Assembly: GCF_002514735.1 (NCBI RefSeq)
Contig: NZ_NBWU01000001.1
Span: 1 to 64,000, forward strand
DNA: 64,000 bases
Source of the DNA: Sediminicola luteus
GTDB lineage: Bacteria; Bacteroidota; Bacteroidia; Flavobacteriales; Flavobacteriaceae
Reading direction: 5' to 3'
Below the pieces are notes generated by a model that saw only the letters and a list, made by a program, of their open reading frames with translations, was not told the DNA's origin and searched no databases. The position numbers and the translations under genes were made by a program. Positions 53,796 through 61,888 of the stretch are shown in pieces; positions within the stretch are counted from its first letter, which is position 1, and every line of letters starts with the position of its first letter.

Positions 53796-55988
53796 ATGAA
53801 TAAAATCAAAACTATAAATACGCTTTTCTTATTTGTTTTTACATGTTTTTCGGTAACGGTTCAAGCTCAAAACAAAAAAATAGACAGCTTAAGAATTGAA
53901 TTGGCCAATCATAGAAAAAATGATACTACACAGGTTAATTTACTACAAGATTTAGCATCCTCCTTTTTTCGAACAAATATGGACTCTTCCATGGTGTACT
54001 TGAAGAAAGCTGAAGAATTAAGTAATGATTTAAACTATATAAAAGGAAAGGCAAATGTTTGTTACCTAAAGGGCATACACGAAAACATAAAATCGAATTA
54101 TGCAAAGAGTTTATACTTTTTTAAGGCCTCATTAAAGCACTACCAATCCATCAGGAATAAAAAGGGAATTGCAAATATTCATACGGCCTTTGGAATAACC
54201 CATTATGACCAGTCCCAATATGATGAAGCCATAGATGCCTATAAAAAGGCGATGGTGATTTATACTGAATTGGGAAATAGGAGAGAGTTGGCCACCACTT
54301 TAATAAACACGGCCAATGTATATACCGAAATGGGAAGGTATAATATAGCCATTGCCCATTATAAAAACGCATTAAGGCATAGCATTGCCATCGAAGATGA
54401 AGATGGAGTGGCTTTTGTACAATCTAACTTGGGGGCACTATACGCAAACCAAGGCAACTACCTTTTAGCTATTGAGAACTATAACAAAGCCCTGGACTAT
54501 AATCAAAAAACAGGTTATAGTTTATCCACAGCGAAAATATTAGACAATCTGGGAATGGTTTATAATTCTCTAAAAAAACACGACAAGGCAATATCATATT
54601 ATGAACAATCAATTAACCTTACCACAAAAAATGAAAGTAAACAAAGAACCGCAATAAACAACGGAAATATAGCGGATATTTACGTAGCTAAAAAAGAGTA
54701 TTCGAAAGCTCTTGAACATTACCATATATCGCTGGAAATAAGCGAAGAAATCAACGATTTAAAACAAGCATCCATAAGTTTGGGCAATATTGGAAAGGTA
54801 AATCTTAAATTGGACAAACCTTTAATCGCGCGCAACCATTTTATTGAAGCCAAGGATATTAGTCAGAAAATCGGTTATAAGGATATGTATTCCTCATGTC
54901 TATTAGCTATTGCCGAAACCTATCTTTCTGATAAAAAATATAATAAAGCGCTTTCTCTCACTGAAAAAGGAAAACAAATTGCTGAGGAACTCGAATTGTT
55001 GGGGAATCAAAAAAAAGCAAACGAAATTCTCTCAATAATTTATAAGAACAAGGGAGATTTTGAAAAGGCATTTTATAGTCTCCAGCAATTTAAAATTCTA
55101 AGTGACAGCGTTTTTAACAAGGAAAACATTGAAAAAATCACCCAGTTAGAATACGAATTTAAATACAAAAACGAATTGGAGTCAGCAGAAAAGAGAGAAT
55201 TACAGCTAACTAAAACGGTTTTGACCACCTCCGAGGATCTTGAAAAATCAAAACGAAACTATTTATGGGCCATCATTGGTGTTCTTTTGATTTCCATTGT
55301 ATCAATTTCCATTATTTTCTATCAAAAGTTACGAAACGAAAAAACGAAGACACTTAATGTTATGGTAGAGCAAAAATTATTACGTTCTCAAATGACACCT
55401 CATTTTATCTTTAATTCACTCTCCGTACTGCAAGGAATGATCTTGAATACAGAAACGAAAAAATCAGTCTCCTACTTGTCCAAATTCTCAAAACTACTTC
55501 GTATCATATTGGAAAACTCTAGGGATAAAACGGTTTTACTTTCACAAGAATTAACAGCTATAAGGAATTACTTGGCACTCCAAAATTTAGAAAATGAAAA
55601 CTACAATTATACGGTGCTAGTGGATGAATCTATTGATGAATCATTGTTTCATATCCCCCCAATGCTTATTCAGCCTTTTGTTGAAAATGCGATTGAACAC
55701 GCTTTTACCAGCCAACAAGATAATAGGTGTATTGCTATTCAATTGATTTATTCAAACAAAGAATTGACCTGTACCATTATAGACAATGGAATTGGAATCG
55801 AAGCCTCAAAGAGCAATAAAAACCAAAATAAAAAATCACTATCTACAACCATTACTTCCGAACGTATAAAAATACTTTCAAAAGATTTTAAAATGAAGGG
55901 GGCCGTTTCAGTAAAAGATAGAAGGAATTATAACGAACAAGGAACAATGGTTACACTGGTTATTCCTTATGAAATACACACTGCATAG
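53796..55988 (+). CDS. TPR-sensor histidine kinase, LytS/YpdA type
   Basis: The 730-residue product starts MNKIKTINTLFLFVFTCFSV (signal, cleavage after VQAQ). About eight TPRs fill 60-430 (DYNQKTGYSLSTAKILDNLG-like units), then a transmembrane helix near 503-520 (YLWAIIGVLLISIVSISII) and a His_kinase domain. The phospho-His motif is QMTPHFIFNSLSVLQ. N-box HIPPMLIQPFVENAIEHAF and the IIDNGIGI G-box are intact. A LytTR-type response regulator normally follows; here it is a pseudogene. Confidence 0.93.
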   Translation: MNKIKTINTLFLFVFTCFSVTVQAQNKKIDSLRIELANHRKNDTTQVNLLQDLASSFFRTNMDSSMVYLKKAEELSNDLNYIKGKANVCYLKGIHENIKSNYAKSLYFFKASLKHYQSIRNKKGIANIHTAFGITHYDQSQYDEAIDAYKKAMVIYTELGNRRELATTLINTANVYTEMGRYNIAIAHYKNALRHSIAIEDEDGVAFVQSNLGALYANQGNYLLAIENYNKALDYNQKTGYSLSTAKILDNLGMVYNSLKKHDKAISYYEQSINLTTKNESKQRTAINNGNIADIYVAKKEYSKALEHYHISLEISEEINDLKQASISLGNIGKVNLKLDKPLIARNHFIEAKDISQKIGYKDMYSSCLLAIAETYLSDKKYNKALSLTEKGKQIAEELELLGNQKKANEILSIIYKNKGDFEKAFYSLQQFKILSDSVFNKENIEKITQLEYEFKYKNELESAEKRELQLTKTVLTTSEDLEKSKRNYLWAIIGVLLISIVSISIIFYQKLRNEKTKTLNVMVEQKLLRSQMTPHFIFNSLSVLQGMILNTETKKSVSYLSKFSKLLRIILENSRDKTVLLSQELTAIRNYLALQNLENENYNYTVLVDESIDESLFHIPPMLIQPFVENAIEHAFTSQQDNRCIAIQLIYSNKELTCTIIDNGIGIEASKSNKNQNKKSLSTTITSERIKILSKDFKMKGAVSVKDRRNYNEQGTMVTLVIPYEIHTA

Positions 55989-56290
55989 TCAAAGTAAATC
56001 ACTACTGATAAAGGATAAGGAAAACACATCAAAAGGCTAGCTAGGTTGATGCCGAAGTAGAGGTGATTGGAAAATACGAATCGAGAAAAAATGCTTTGGC
56101 AATGGTAAATACCTGAGCTCAGTACTTTGTAGTATTGGATATTGATCTTACCGATGGTTGCGGATTTGATTTTCTTCTGAACAAACCGAGAACTTGAGTT
56201 TTAAAGTATTTTTTATTGTAGCCAATTAAGAGCATATGTAAATGCTTTTAAAAGTTGCCGTTTTTGAAACATGTGGCTTCATAGACTACA
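55969..56290 (+). pseudogene. Broken LytTR-type response regulator
   Basis: The start overlaps the kinase gene by the usual amount (ATG 55969). After a frameshift the receiver domain can be read: DAEVEVIGKYESRKNALAMV (from 56048), a stop, then YFVVLDIDLTDGCGFDFLLN, which holds the phospho-acceptor Asp context. A further frame change gives ENLSFKVFFIVAN then another stop. At least two frameshifts and several stops are present, and no DNA-binding domain can be read. Downstream to 56857 only fragments remain. Confidence 0.8.
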
Positions 56291-56857
56291 AAAGAACCTG
56301 AAGAATGTCTTTACACTGCTAACTATGAAGGCCTTCACCAATTCTTTAAGGCCAGTTTAAAGGTTAAAGACGAGTTTGACGAATCGGGTTTTACTCATTT
56401 CACAAATAGCAAAAAACACCTGAGTTCTCAAGAAAAAAAAAACAGTTTTGGAGCGCACTTTTACACTGGACCGCATACCAAAACTTGTTTCCTTACTCGG
56501 AAATCCTTTCAAATTCCACGTTTATTTATTCAAGAATTCCAGAAATAGGTTCATTATTTCCTCCTTCTCCTTCCGCATATACTTTTATCGCTACAATCAA
56601 CAATAGAGAATATGGACAAATCAAATCTAAGTACTGGTTTTAAACTCCTATAGCAAATCCAAACCTCATGAGGAGTATCAAGTATAAAGGACTAAGAAAT
56701 TTCTAAGACATCTGATTCAATCATATCATCATTAACACAAGATGAATTGATTATCACTATACAAACAAGCATCACCCTTCATTAGGATCTTTTAAAGATT
56801 TTTCCCCAACAGCAAGACTTGAGCTAAATAAAAACTAACCGGTTTATATCATAAAAA

Positions 56858-57436
56858 ATGAAAAAAATATCAATTGTACTATTTATAACAATCATTTTCT
56901 CTTGCAAGGGCAAGAAGGACCACATCAGTGACCCCGATGAAATCGAATCAATACAAGAGCTTGTAAATGAGATTTTTGAAAAGGACAAAGAGGTCTATTA
57001 CCTTTCCCTAAGTGCTGAGGACAAGTTAAGAGGAACATTAAGTTCAATCTATTTCACTTATAAGTTCAAGGACACATACTTTGATCAAACCTATGATGTG
57101 CAAAGTAAGACCTTTAGCGATCCCGCTAAAAAGTCGTACGACTACAAAAAAGGGTTTAAGATAGGTGATTTGGACATTGGCTCTATACCAGAATGGTATA
57201 TGGAAGCGCTACAAATTTTGAATGATAAAGAGCTTTTAATAGAAGATAAGCTTTACTATCTCGATGATTGGAACTATAGAGTTGATAACAAAGGGAAAAT
57301 CTACGCACGTTTCGCCTTGAACTATTATTTAAGTTCACATTCGAGAAGCAGTGGTAGAGGCAGAGTGACCACTACAACATACGCTTCCCATGACTTTTTA
57401 TTAAAAGACAATCAGTTAAAACTTTTAAATCACTAA
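56858..57436 (+). CDS. Lipoprotein of unknown function (element cargo 1)
   Basis: The 192-residue product has lipobox FSC in signal MKKISIVLFITIIFSC. The mature part is Lys/Asp/Tyr-rich, with a possible helix (IESIQELVNEIFEKD) then strands (YYLSLSAEDKLRGTLSS, IYFTYKFKDTYF). A Ser/Arg-rich turn (SSHSRSSGRGRVTTTT) precedes the C-terminus. No family recognised. It has weak architectural likeness to the next gene. Confidence 0.6.
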   Translation: MKKISIVLFITIIFSCKGKKDHISDPDEIESIQELVNEIFEKDKEVYYLSLSAEDKLRGTLSSIYFTYKFKDTYFDQTYDVQSKTFSDPAKKSYDYKKGFKIGDLDIGSIPEWYMEALQILNDKELLIEDKLYYLDDWNYRVDNKGKIYARFALNYYLSSHSRSSGRGRVTTTTYASHDFLLKDNQLKLLNH

Positions 57437-57438
57437 GC

Positions 57439-58053
57439 ATGATAAAAAGTAGTCTAAAATCCATTCTTTTTATTGCATTGTATTTGTCACTAATAAACTG
57501 TAGTGGTGGTAGTTCCGAAATAGTATTACATACCCAAGAAGGTATAGATAACTTGAACAAGTTACTTAAGAGTGAGTTTGATTTAGAAAAGGAAATTACA
57601 TCACTAAGCATTTCAAATCTAAACTCAAACTCTCCAAAAGTGGATCAAATCACAATCTTCTTTGTTGAGAATAACATGATGGACATGTGGTTTTACTCAA
57701 TAACTACATCAAAGCTTCATAAGCCAGACCCTAAAGAGAAAAGTGATTTCCAACCAAGGTCACAAAAAATCAAAGATTTAAATACGGCTAAAATCCTCAC
57801 CAATTATAAGGAAGCAGTAGCAATGATTACCAATACCACCGATGAATTTGCGAATTTTTACATATACGGTTACGAAATACAAGTAAATAAAGATTCAGAT
57901 ACGACAGAACACTCTTTTGATGTTTATGCAGAAAAAACATCAAAAGGGGTTAGTTACTATGGGAAAAGGTTGGTGGAAAACAAATTCAAATTTTCATTTG
58001 ATACAGATAAATCTGGACAACTAATTTGTACGGATGGGTTAGATGTTTTCTAA
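57439..58053 (+). CDS. Lipoprotein of unknown function (element cargo 2)
   Basis: The 204-residue product has lipobox INC in ILFIALYLSLINC, a Gly/Ser spacer, then a helix (GIDNLNKLLKSEFDLEKE) and strands (ITSLSISNLNSN, VDQITIFFVENN). The helix-then-two-strand start mirrors cargo 1 and suggests a common origin. It is two bases downstream of cargo 1, so they form an operon. Function unknown. Confidence 0.6.
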   Translation: MIKSSLKSILFIALYLSLINCSGGSSEIVLHTQEGIDNLNKLLKSEFDLEKEITSLSISNLNSNSPKVDQITIFFVENNMMDMWFYSITTSKLHKPDPKEKSDFQPRSQKIKDLNTAKILTNYKEAVAMITNTTDEFANFYIYGYEIQVNKDSDTTEHSFDVYAEKTSKGVSYYGKRLVENKFKFSFDTDKSGQLICTDGLDVF

Positions 58054-58096
58054 CACCATTCATATTGACATATTGAATAACAAAAAAACCAAAAAA

Positions 58097-58546
58097 ATGA
58101 AAGTCACAGTATTTAAGGCTATTGATGATCCAACAATCGATGATATAGAAAAAGTAATAAAAGACAAACTAGGCGACAAGTACACATATAAATCGTCCAG
58201 AAAAGCATCTAGTATGGCCGGTAAATTATTAAAAGGTTCTCCCGAAGACTCCATTACAGTAATAAAAAATGCGTATCACAGATACGTTGTGCTTTTGCGT
58301 GCTGATAAAGACCCTACATCAGCATCAGGAATGTATACAACAATTCATTTTTCAAGTGCAACATTGGCAGGCTGGTTAGGTTTTTTACATAGGGAAGTTG
58401 GTTTCATAGGTCGAATCATTATTCGTGCCATTTATGGAAATGATGACCCCATTTATAATGAAGTAAAAACGATTGTAACGGACAATTTTAAAATTGAAGA
58501 AGAAACATTTGACACTGGGATTGGATCTTTGTTTAAAAAGGGATAA
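58097..58546 (+). CDS. Protein of unknown function (element cargo 3)
   Basis: The 149-residue product starts MKVTVFKAIDDPTIDDIEKV with a beta-alpha-beta feel and no signal. A hydrophobic helix follows near 85-112 (ATLAGWLGFLHREVGFIGRI). I take the ATG at 58097; a start at 58043 would overlap cargo 2. Not recognised. It may work with the two lipoproteins upstream. Confidence 0.55.
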   Translation: MKVTVFKAIDDPTIDDIEKVIKDKLGDKYTYKSSRKASSMAGKLLKGSPEDSITVIKNAYHRYVVLLRADKDPTSASGMYTTIHFSSATLAGWLGFLHREVGFIGRIIIRAIYGNDDPIYNEVKTIVTDNFKIEEETFDTGIGSLFKKG

Positions 58547-60060
58547 CAAATCCACTCAACGATAATCAACAGGAAAAACGTATTAAAATCATACCAACTT
58601 TTCCCCAATGAATGACAAAAAAGACAGCCAGGTAAGATGAAAAGGTTGAAGCAATAGCCTTCATCAATGAGAAACAATATGATAAGGTTTCACCTACCAT
58701 ATTGGATAAAGCCAGGGTTTATTTATGAAGCAAGAAGAACAGCAATATATCTGAAACAGCCCATGGGTTTATTTGTTACTTCACTAATTGTGATAAATCT
58801 ATTGAGTGTTTCTAGGAGTTCATAGGGATTTTGTTACAATTTTGGAGATTGAACCTAAAACCCTCAACGTCTCGGATTCTCATAAATAGGGGCTTGAGAA
58901 GGGAAAATGGAAAAGTAACGGTGCGCCAGCACGTTACCCTCTTGCTATTCCATTTTCTCCCCACAGGGTCTAAAATTCCATACGACTTGATTAAAATCGG
59001 TCGCCAAAAGTCAAATCTACCCGGTGGCCTTCGAAGATATTTACTCCTATTGGGCAATTTCGTAATCCAATAAGATATAGTTAGGTTAGAGGGGCCTGAA
59101 ATGGAAGGTGCGTCTAGGTTAATTCTTACTGTTGCTCTTAAGGTTAAGGAAAAATTGGAAAACTGCCTAATCTTTATCATACAGTACAACCGCAAAGGAG
59201 AGGGTAATTATCAATGGAGAACTGGTATTGCCCTCTCTATTTTTTATGGATTTCCAAAGTAAAACACTCACCACTTAAGTTATCATTGTTTTTTCCATAT
59301 ATCTTTTTACCTTCTTCTGCCCTTACCATTTCCACGGCCAAACGGATTCAAATAAAATCAACTATTCTAAGAAAGGCTAAAGACTATGCCAAGCAGTTAC
59401 CCCAAAGGCTTTTCCCTTTTTCCGGAATAATGTGGTTCATAGATTGCCAATGGAAAACGCCCCAAAATCATCCAGCTTTCCATTAAAACCTGCTTTGTCC
59501 ATTTACCCATAAATGCCGATAAATCGTATTGAATTCGAATTGCCATGCCTATGACCTGTTCTTTTGGTGGGTCTTAAGGGGACAATCACTTATTTCTTTC
59601 ACATTAACCCCAAAATAAAAGAAGTGGGTTCGGTCAAGGCTTTTAGCGACCTATCGATTTCGGTTATGGACAACCCCTTAACAATGCCAAATAGATCACT
59701 CCGGTAACTTGGCTATAAGGTGGATAAAACCTTGCATGGCCTTGACGGGTTCCACAAAGGGGTTAGAAACCCTTTCCGGAGGGGGTGGGCGGAACTTGTG
59801 TACGGGGAGTTAAGCGAATGTAGCCCATCACTTCGGATTAGGGTTTCTTAGCCCATGCCCCGTTTTTCGTCGTCCCGATAAACGATTAGGGCTTCTTTTA
59901 TTATACCCCCTTAAGACCCTTATATCCAAGGCAAACCAATTGGCCGTTCAAGGTAAGAATGCAGTCATTGATAAAGTAGTGTAAATTACCAAACATTTCT
60001 GTATACCGATAGATTCTGTCATGGTTAAGAAAATTTCGATTAAACCCGAGGCATCCCTTG
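58547..60060. other. 1.5-kb decayed, non-coding part of the element
   Basis: No intact gene. Coding relics can be read: VEAIAFINEKQYDKVSPTIL then DKARVYL (plus strand, near 58640-58730); AVEMVRAEEGKKIYGKNNDN then LSGECFTLEIHKK (minus strand, near 59240-59340), broken upstream by stops. Hairpins: GTAACGGTGC/GCACGTTAC (58915-58937) and ACGGGG/CCCCGT with a T5 tail (59802-59868). Reads as degraded cargo plus possible structured DNA or RNA. Confidence 0.5.
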
Positions 60061-61269
60061 TTAAAAATCAATCACCTTATCCAAAGCACTATCAGCATCA
60101 TTTTTCATGAAACTGGCTTGATAGGCAACCGTCGTGGTAATGGATGAATGACGATACAGCTTTTGCAACATTTGAATAGGTATTTTATCACCCGAGATAT
60201 TCCCAAAGGTATGCCGTGCTATGTGCATACTTATTTTTTTATCTATCTCTAAATGATTACCCACCAATTGCAATCTTCTATTCAAGGTTCTAGTAACCGT
60301 CCGTATGCGAGTTAACTTCTCCTTCGCATCGTCGAAGTTTGTGCCCTTCAAATATGGAAAAACCAAACCGTTTTTATCCGAAGATGTCCTATTAAACTGC
60401 TGAAGTATTACTAAAGCTTTTTCCGGTATTTTAAGTGAAACCAGTTTTTGATTTTTATTCATTCTATAATGCAAACGATTATCATGAAAGTCTGACCATC
60501 GTAATTGCAAAACATCACTCACTCTTATCCCGGCAAAATAAAAACTCGTCAACCAAACATTAACGGCCTGTTGCTGTGCTGGGGTTAAACCATCCGCATT
60601 TTCTAATTTCTTTACTTCCTCAATGGACAACCCGATTTTTTCCGACTCAGGTATTTTGATTTGAATCTTCCCTTTTCCGAAAGGATAAGTATTGCGTTCG
60701 ATTATACCCTCAGAAATAGCCAGGTTAAAAATTTTACGGATTAAAATCATGTAGTTTACCGCTGTCCTAGGCTTCCTTTTTTCCTGATTAAGTATAAAGC
60801 TTTCGAAGTTTTTAAGTAAGAAAACCGAGATTTCTTTAAATGTAAGTGTTTGTTGTCCTGTAAACTTACGGAACTTCTCTATACGGCCTCTTTGAGTTTG
60901 GTATTGGCGATATTTTTCTGCCTTTTGAAGGTTGTCCAAATGAAGTTCTGCTACTCCGAAAAAATCCAATTGATTTGTTCCAATAATGTCCCCCCTTATA
61001 CGGGATGCCGTAACATTGACTTCGTTTATCTCTGCTTCAAGCAATTTCTCATTTGCTTTGGTGAGGTTTTTAAGAATTAAATGGTTTATACGAGAGGCAT
61101 TTGGATGGGATCGTTTTACCTTTCTATTAGTTGTGTCCCAATATTTTTGGTCTATATATTGACCAGTAGAGATAAACGAAGCCTTTCTATCCTTGGTAAT
61201 TCGTATAGCTATTGGGAATAGGTTTTGGGAATTCCTTTTTTTTCGTAAAACTGCTTGGACGGTTGCCAT
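60061..61269 (-). CDS. int: Tyrosine recombinase (phage integrase family)
   Basis: The 402-residue integrase has an N-terminal arm-type DNA-binding region (FPIAIRITKDRKASFISTGQ), a SAM-like core-binding domain (about 100-200) and a catalytic domain. Residues are Arg in AGIRVSDVLQLRW, a Lys-turn segment, HIARHTFG (His-x-x-Arg) and LYRHSSITTTVAYQ with His and the Tyr nucleophile. All are intact. It points inward from the right attachment site, 33 bases from the 23-bp repeat. Of the Bacteroidetes type with an N-terminal Arm domain. Confidence 0.96.
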   Translation of the reverse strand: MATVQAVLRKKRNSQNLFPIAIRITKDRKASFISTGQYIDQKYWDTTNRKVKRSHPNASRINHLILKNLTKANEKLLEAEINEVNVTASRIRGDIIGTNQLDFFGVAELHLDNLQKAEKYRQYQTQRGRIEKFRKFTGQQTLTFKEISVFLLKNFESFILNQEKRKPRTAVNYMILIRKIFNLAISEGIIERNTYPFGKGKIQIKIPESEKIGLSIEEVKKLENADGLTPAQQQAVNVWLTSFYFAGIRVSDVLQLRWSDFHDNRLHYRMNKNQKLVSLKIPEKALVILQQFNRTSSDKNGLVFPYLKGTNFDDAKEKLTRIRTVTRTLNRRLQLVGNHLEIDKKISMHIARHTFGNISGDKIPIQMLQKLYRHSSITTTVAYQASFMKNDADSALDKVIDF

Positions 61270-61301
61270 AATTTATACCCTGAATTTAAAGATACGATTT
61301 T

Positions 61302-61324
61302 TTGGGTACAACATAGGTACAACA
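61302..61324 (+). repeat. Element-end repeat, right copy
   Basis: Identical to 53142-53164 (two GGTACAACA units). It lies 33 bases upstream of the integrase start codon, so it could be both an arm site and an operator of int. Confidence 0.8.
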
Positions 61325-61429
61325 TTTGTTGATATTATATGGTTGTTTTTGAAGTAGAATAAAATTATTTTATTTCTATTTAATTGATAATCAGTGTTTT
61401 TGAATTTTATTACATCGTAACTGTAAATT

Positions 61430-61474
61430 CTCATAACCCGAAGGTCACAGGTTCGAGTCCTGTTCCCGCTACTA
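61430..61474 (+). other. attR: second copy of the 45-bp attachment repeat
   Basis: Exact duplicate of 53043-53087 (tRNA 3' half from the anticodon loop). It does not form a complete tRNA. It is followed by CGAAAGCC and a terminator. Confidence 0.93.
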
Positions 61475-61477
61475 CGA

Positions 61478-61510
61478 AAGCCCTTTTGATTACCTCAAAA
61501 GGGTTTTTTT
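61478..61510 (+). terminator. Displaced tRNA terminator next to the GIY-YIG start codon
   Basis: CCCTTTTGA (61481-61489) pairs with TCAAAAGGG (61495-61503), then T7 (61504-61510). The ATG of the GIY-YIG gene is the very next base. Confidence 0.88.
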
Positions 61511-61759
61511 ATGGCCAATTTTGTCACATACATCTTATACTCTGAAAAATATAGTAAAATCTATATTGGCTATACCTCAAACCTTATTGCTCGATTTAAA
61601 TCCCATAATGAGTTGGGGCAGTCAGGGTATACCAAGAAATTCAGGCCATGGATGGTGGCTTGGGTCTTTTTCCATGATTCCAAGAAGGAAGCTTTGGCAC
61701 ATGAACGTTTTCTAAAATCTGGAAAAGGTAGGGAGTACATTTACGCAAAAATCCTTTAA
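61511..61759 (+). CDS. GIY-YIG endonuclease family protein (82 residues)
   Basis: A minimal GIY-YIG nuclease domain like the UvrC N-terminus. Residues VTYILYS (GIY position) and KIYIGYTSNL (YIG position) are present, then Arg in LIARFKSHN, HN and an acidic residue (HERFLKSGKGREYI), giving the catalytic set. Length fits stand-alone Bacteroidetes members. It is not preceded by a promoter: its ATG adjoins the T-tract of a terminator. It is flanked by 37-bp tRNA-end repeats (61446-61482 and 61797-61833). Confidence 0.93.
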   Translation: MANFVTYILYSEKYSKIYIGYTSNLIARFKSHNELGQSGYTKKFRPWMVAWVFFHDSKKEALAHERFLKSGKGREYIYAKIL

Positions 61760-61796
61760 CAGCGCTAGGTAAGGCTCATATCCGCCCAAGGCGGAC

Positions 61797-61833
61797 ACAG
61801 GTTCGAGTCCTGTTCCCGCTACTACGAAAGCCG
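61797..61833 (+). repeat. Third copy of the tRNA 3' end (37 bp)
   Basis: Identical to 61446-61482, including the eight bases CGAAAGCC beyond the tRNA end. Preceded by a TCCGCC-CAA-GGCGGA hairpin and an incomplete tRNA-like stretch (GCGCTAGGTAAGGCTCATA), so it looks like the 3' part of a rearranged tRNA. Confidence 0.85.
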
Positions 61834-61860
61834 GATACGAAAGTATCTGGCTTTTTTTAT
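61829..61860 (+). terminator. Probable original tRNA-fMet terminator
   Basis: AAGCCGGATAC (61829-61839) pairs with GTATCTGGCTT (61844-61854) over a GAAA loop, then T5. A well-formed stem after the third repeat copy. Confidence 0.85.
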
Positions 61861-61888
61861 AGCCGTTGGTCGATGTTGGCATTTAATT

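Noticed and set aside
58812-59195. 127-residue minus-strand ORF in the element
   Set aside because: Composition unlike a protein, crosses the 58915-58937 hairpin, and conflicts with other broken frames; treated as part of the relic zone.
59214-59486. 90-residue plus-strand ORF in the element
   Set aside because: The opposite strand reads as a more protein-like broken frame there; no signal or motif.
61430-61474. Second tRNA gene
   Set aside because: Only the 3' half from the anticodon loop is present; acceptor 5' strand and D-arm are absent.
61797-61833. Third tRNA gene
   Set aside because: T-arm and acceptor 3' strand only; sequence upstream cannot form the rest of a cloverleaf.
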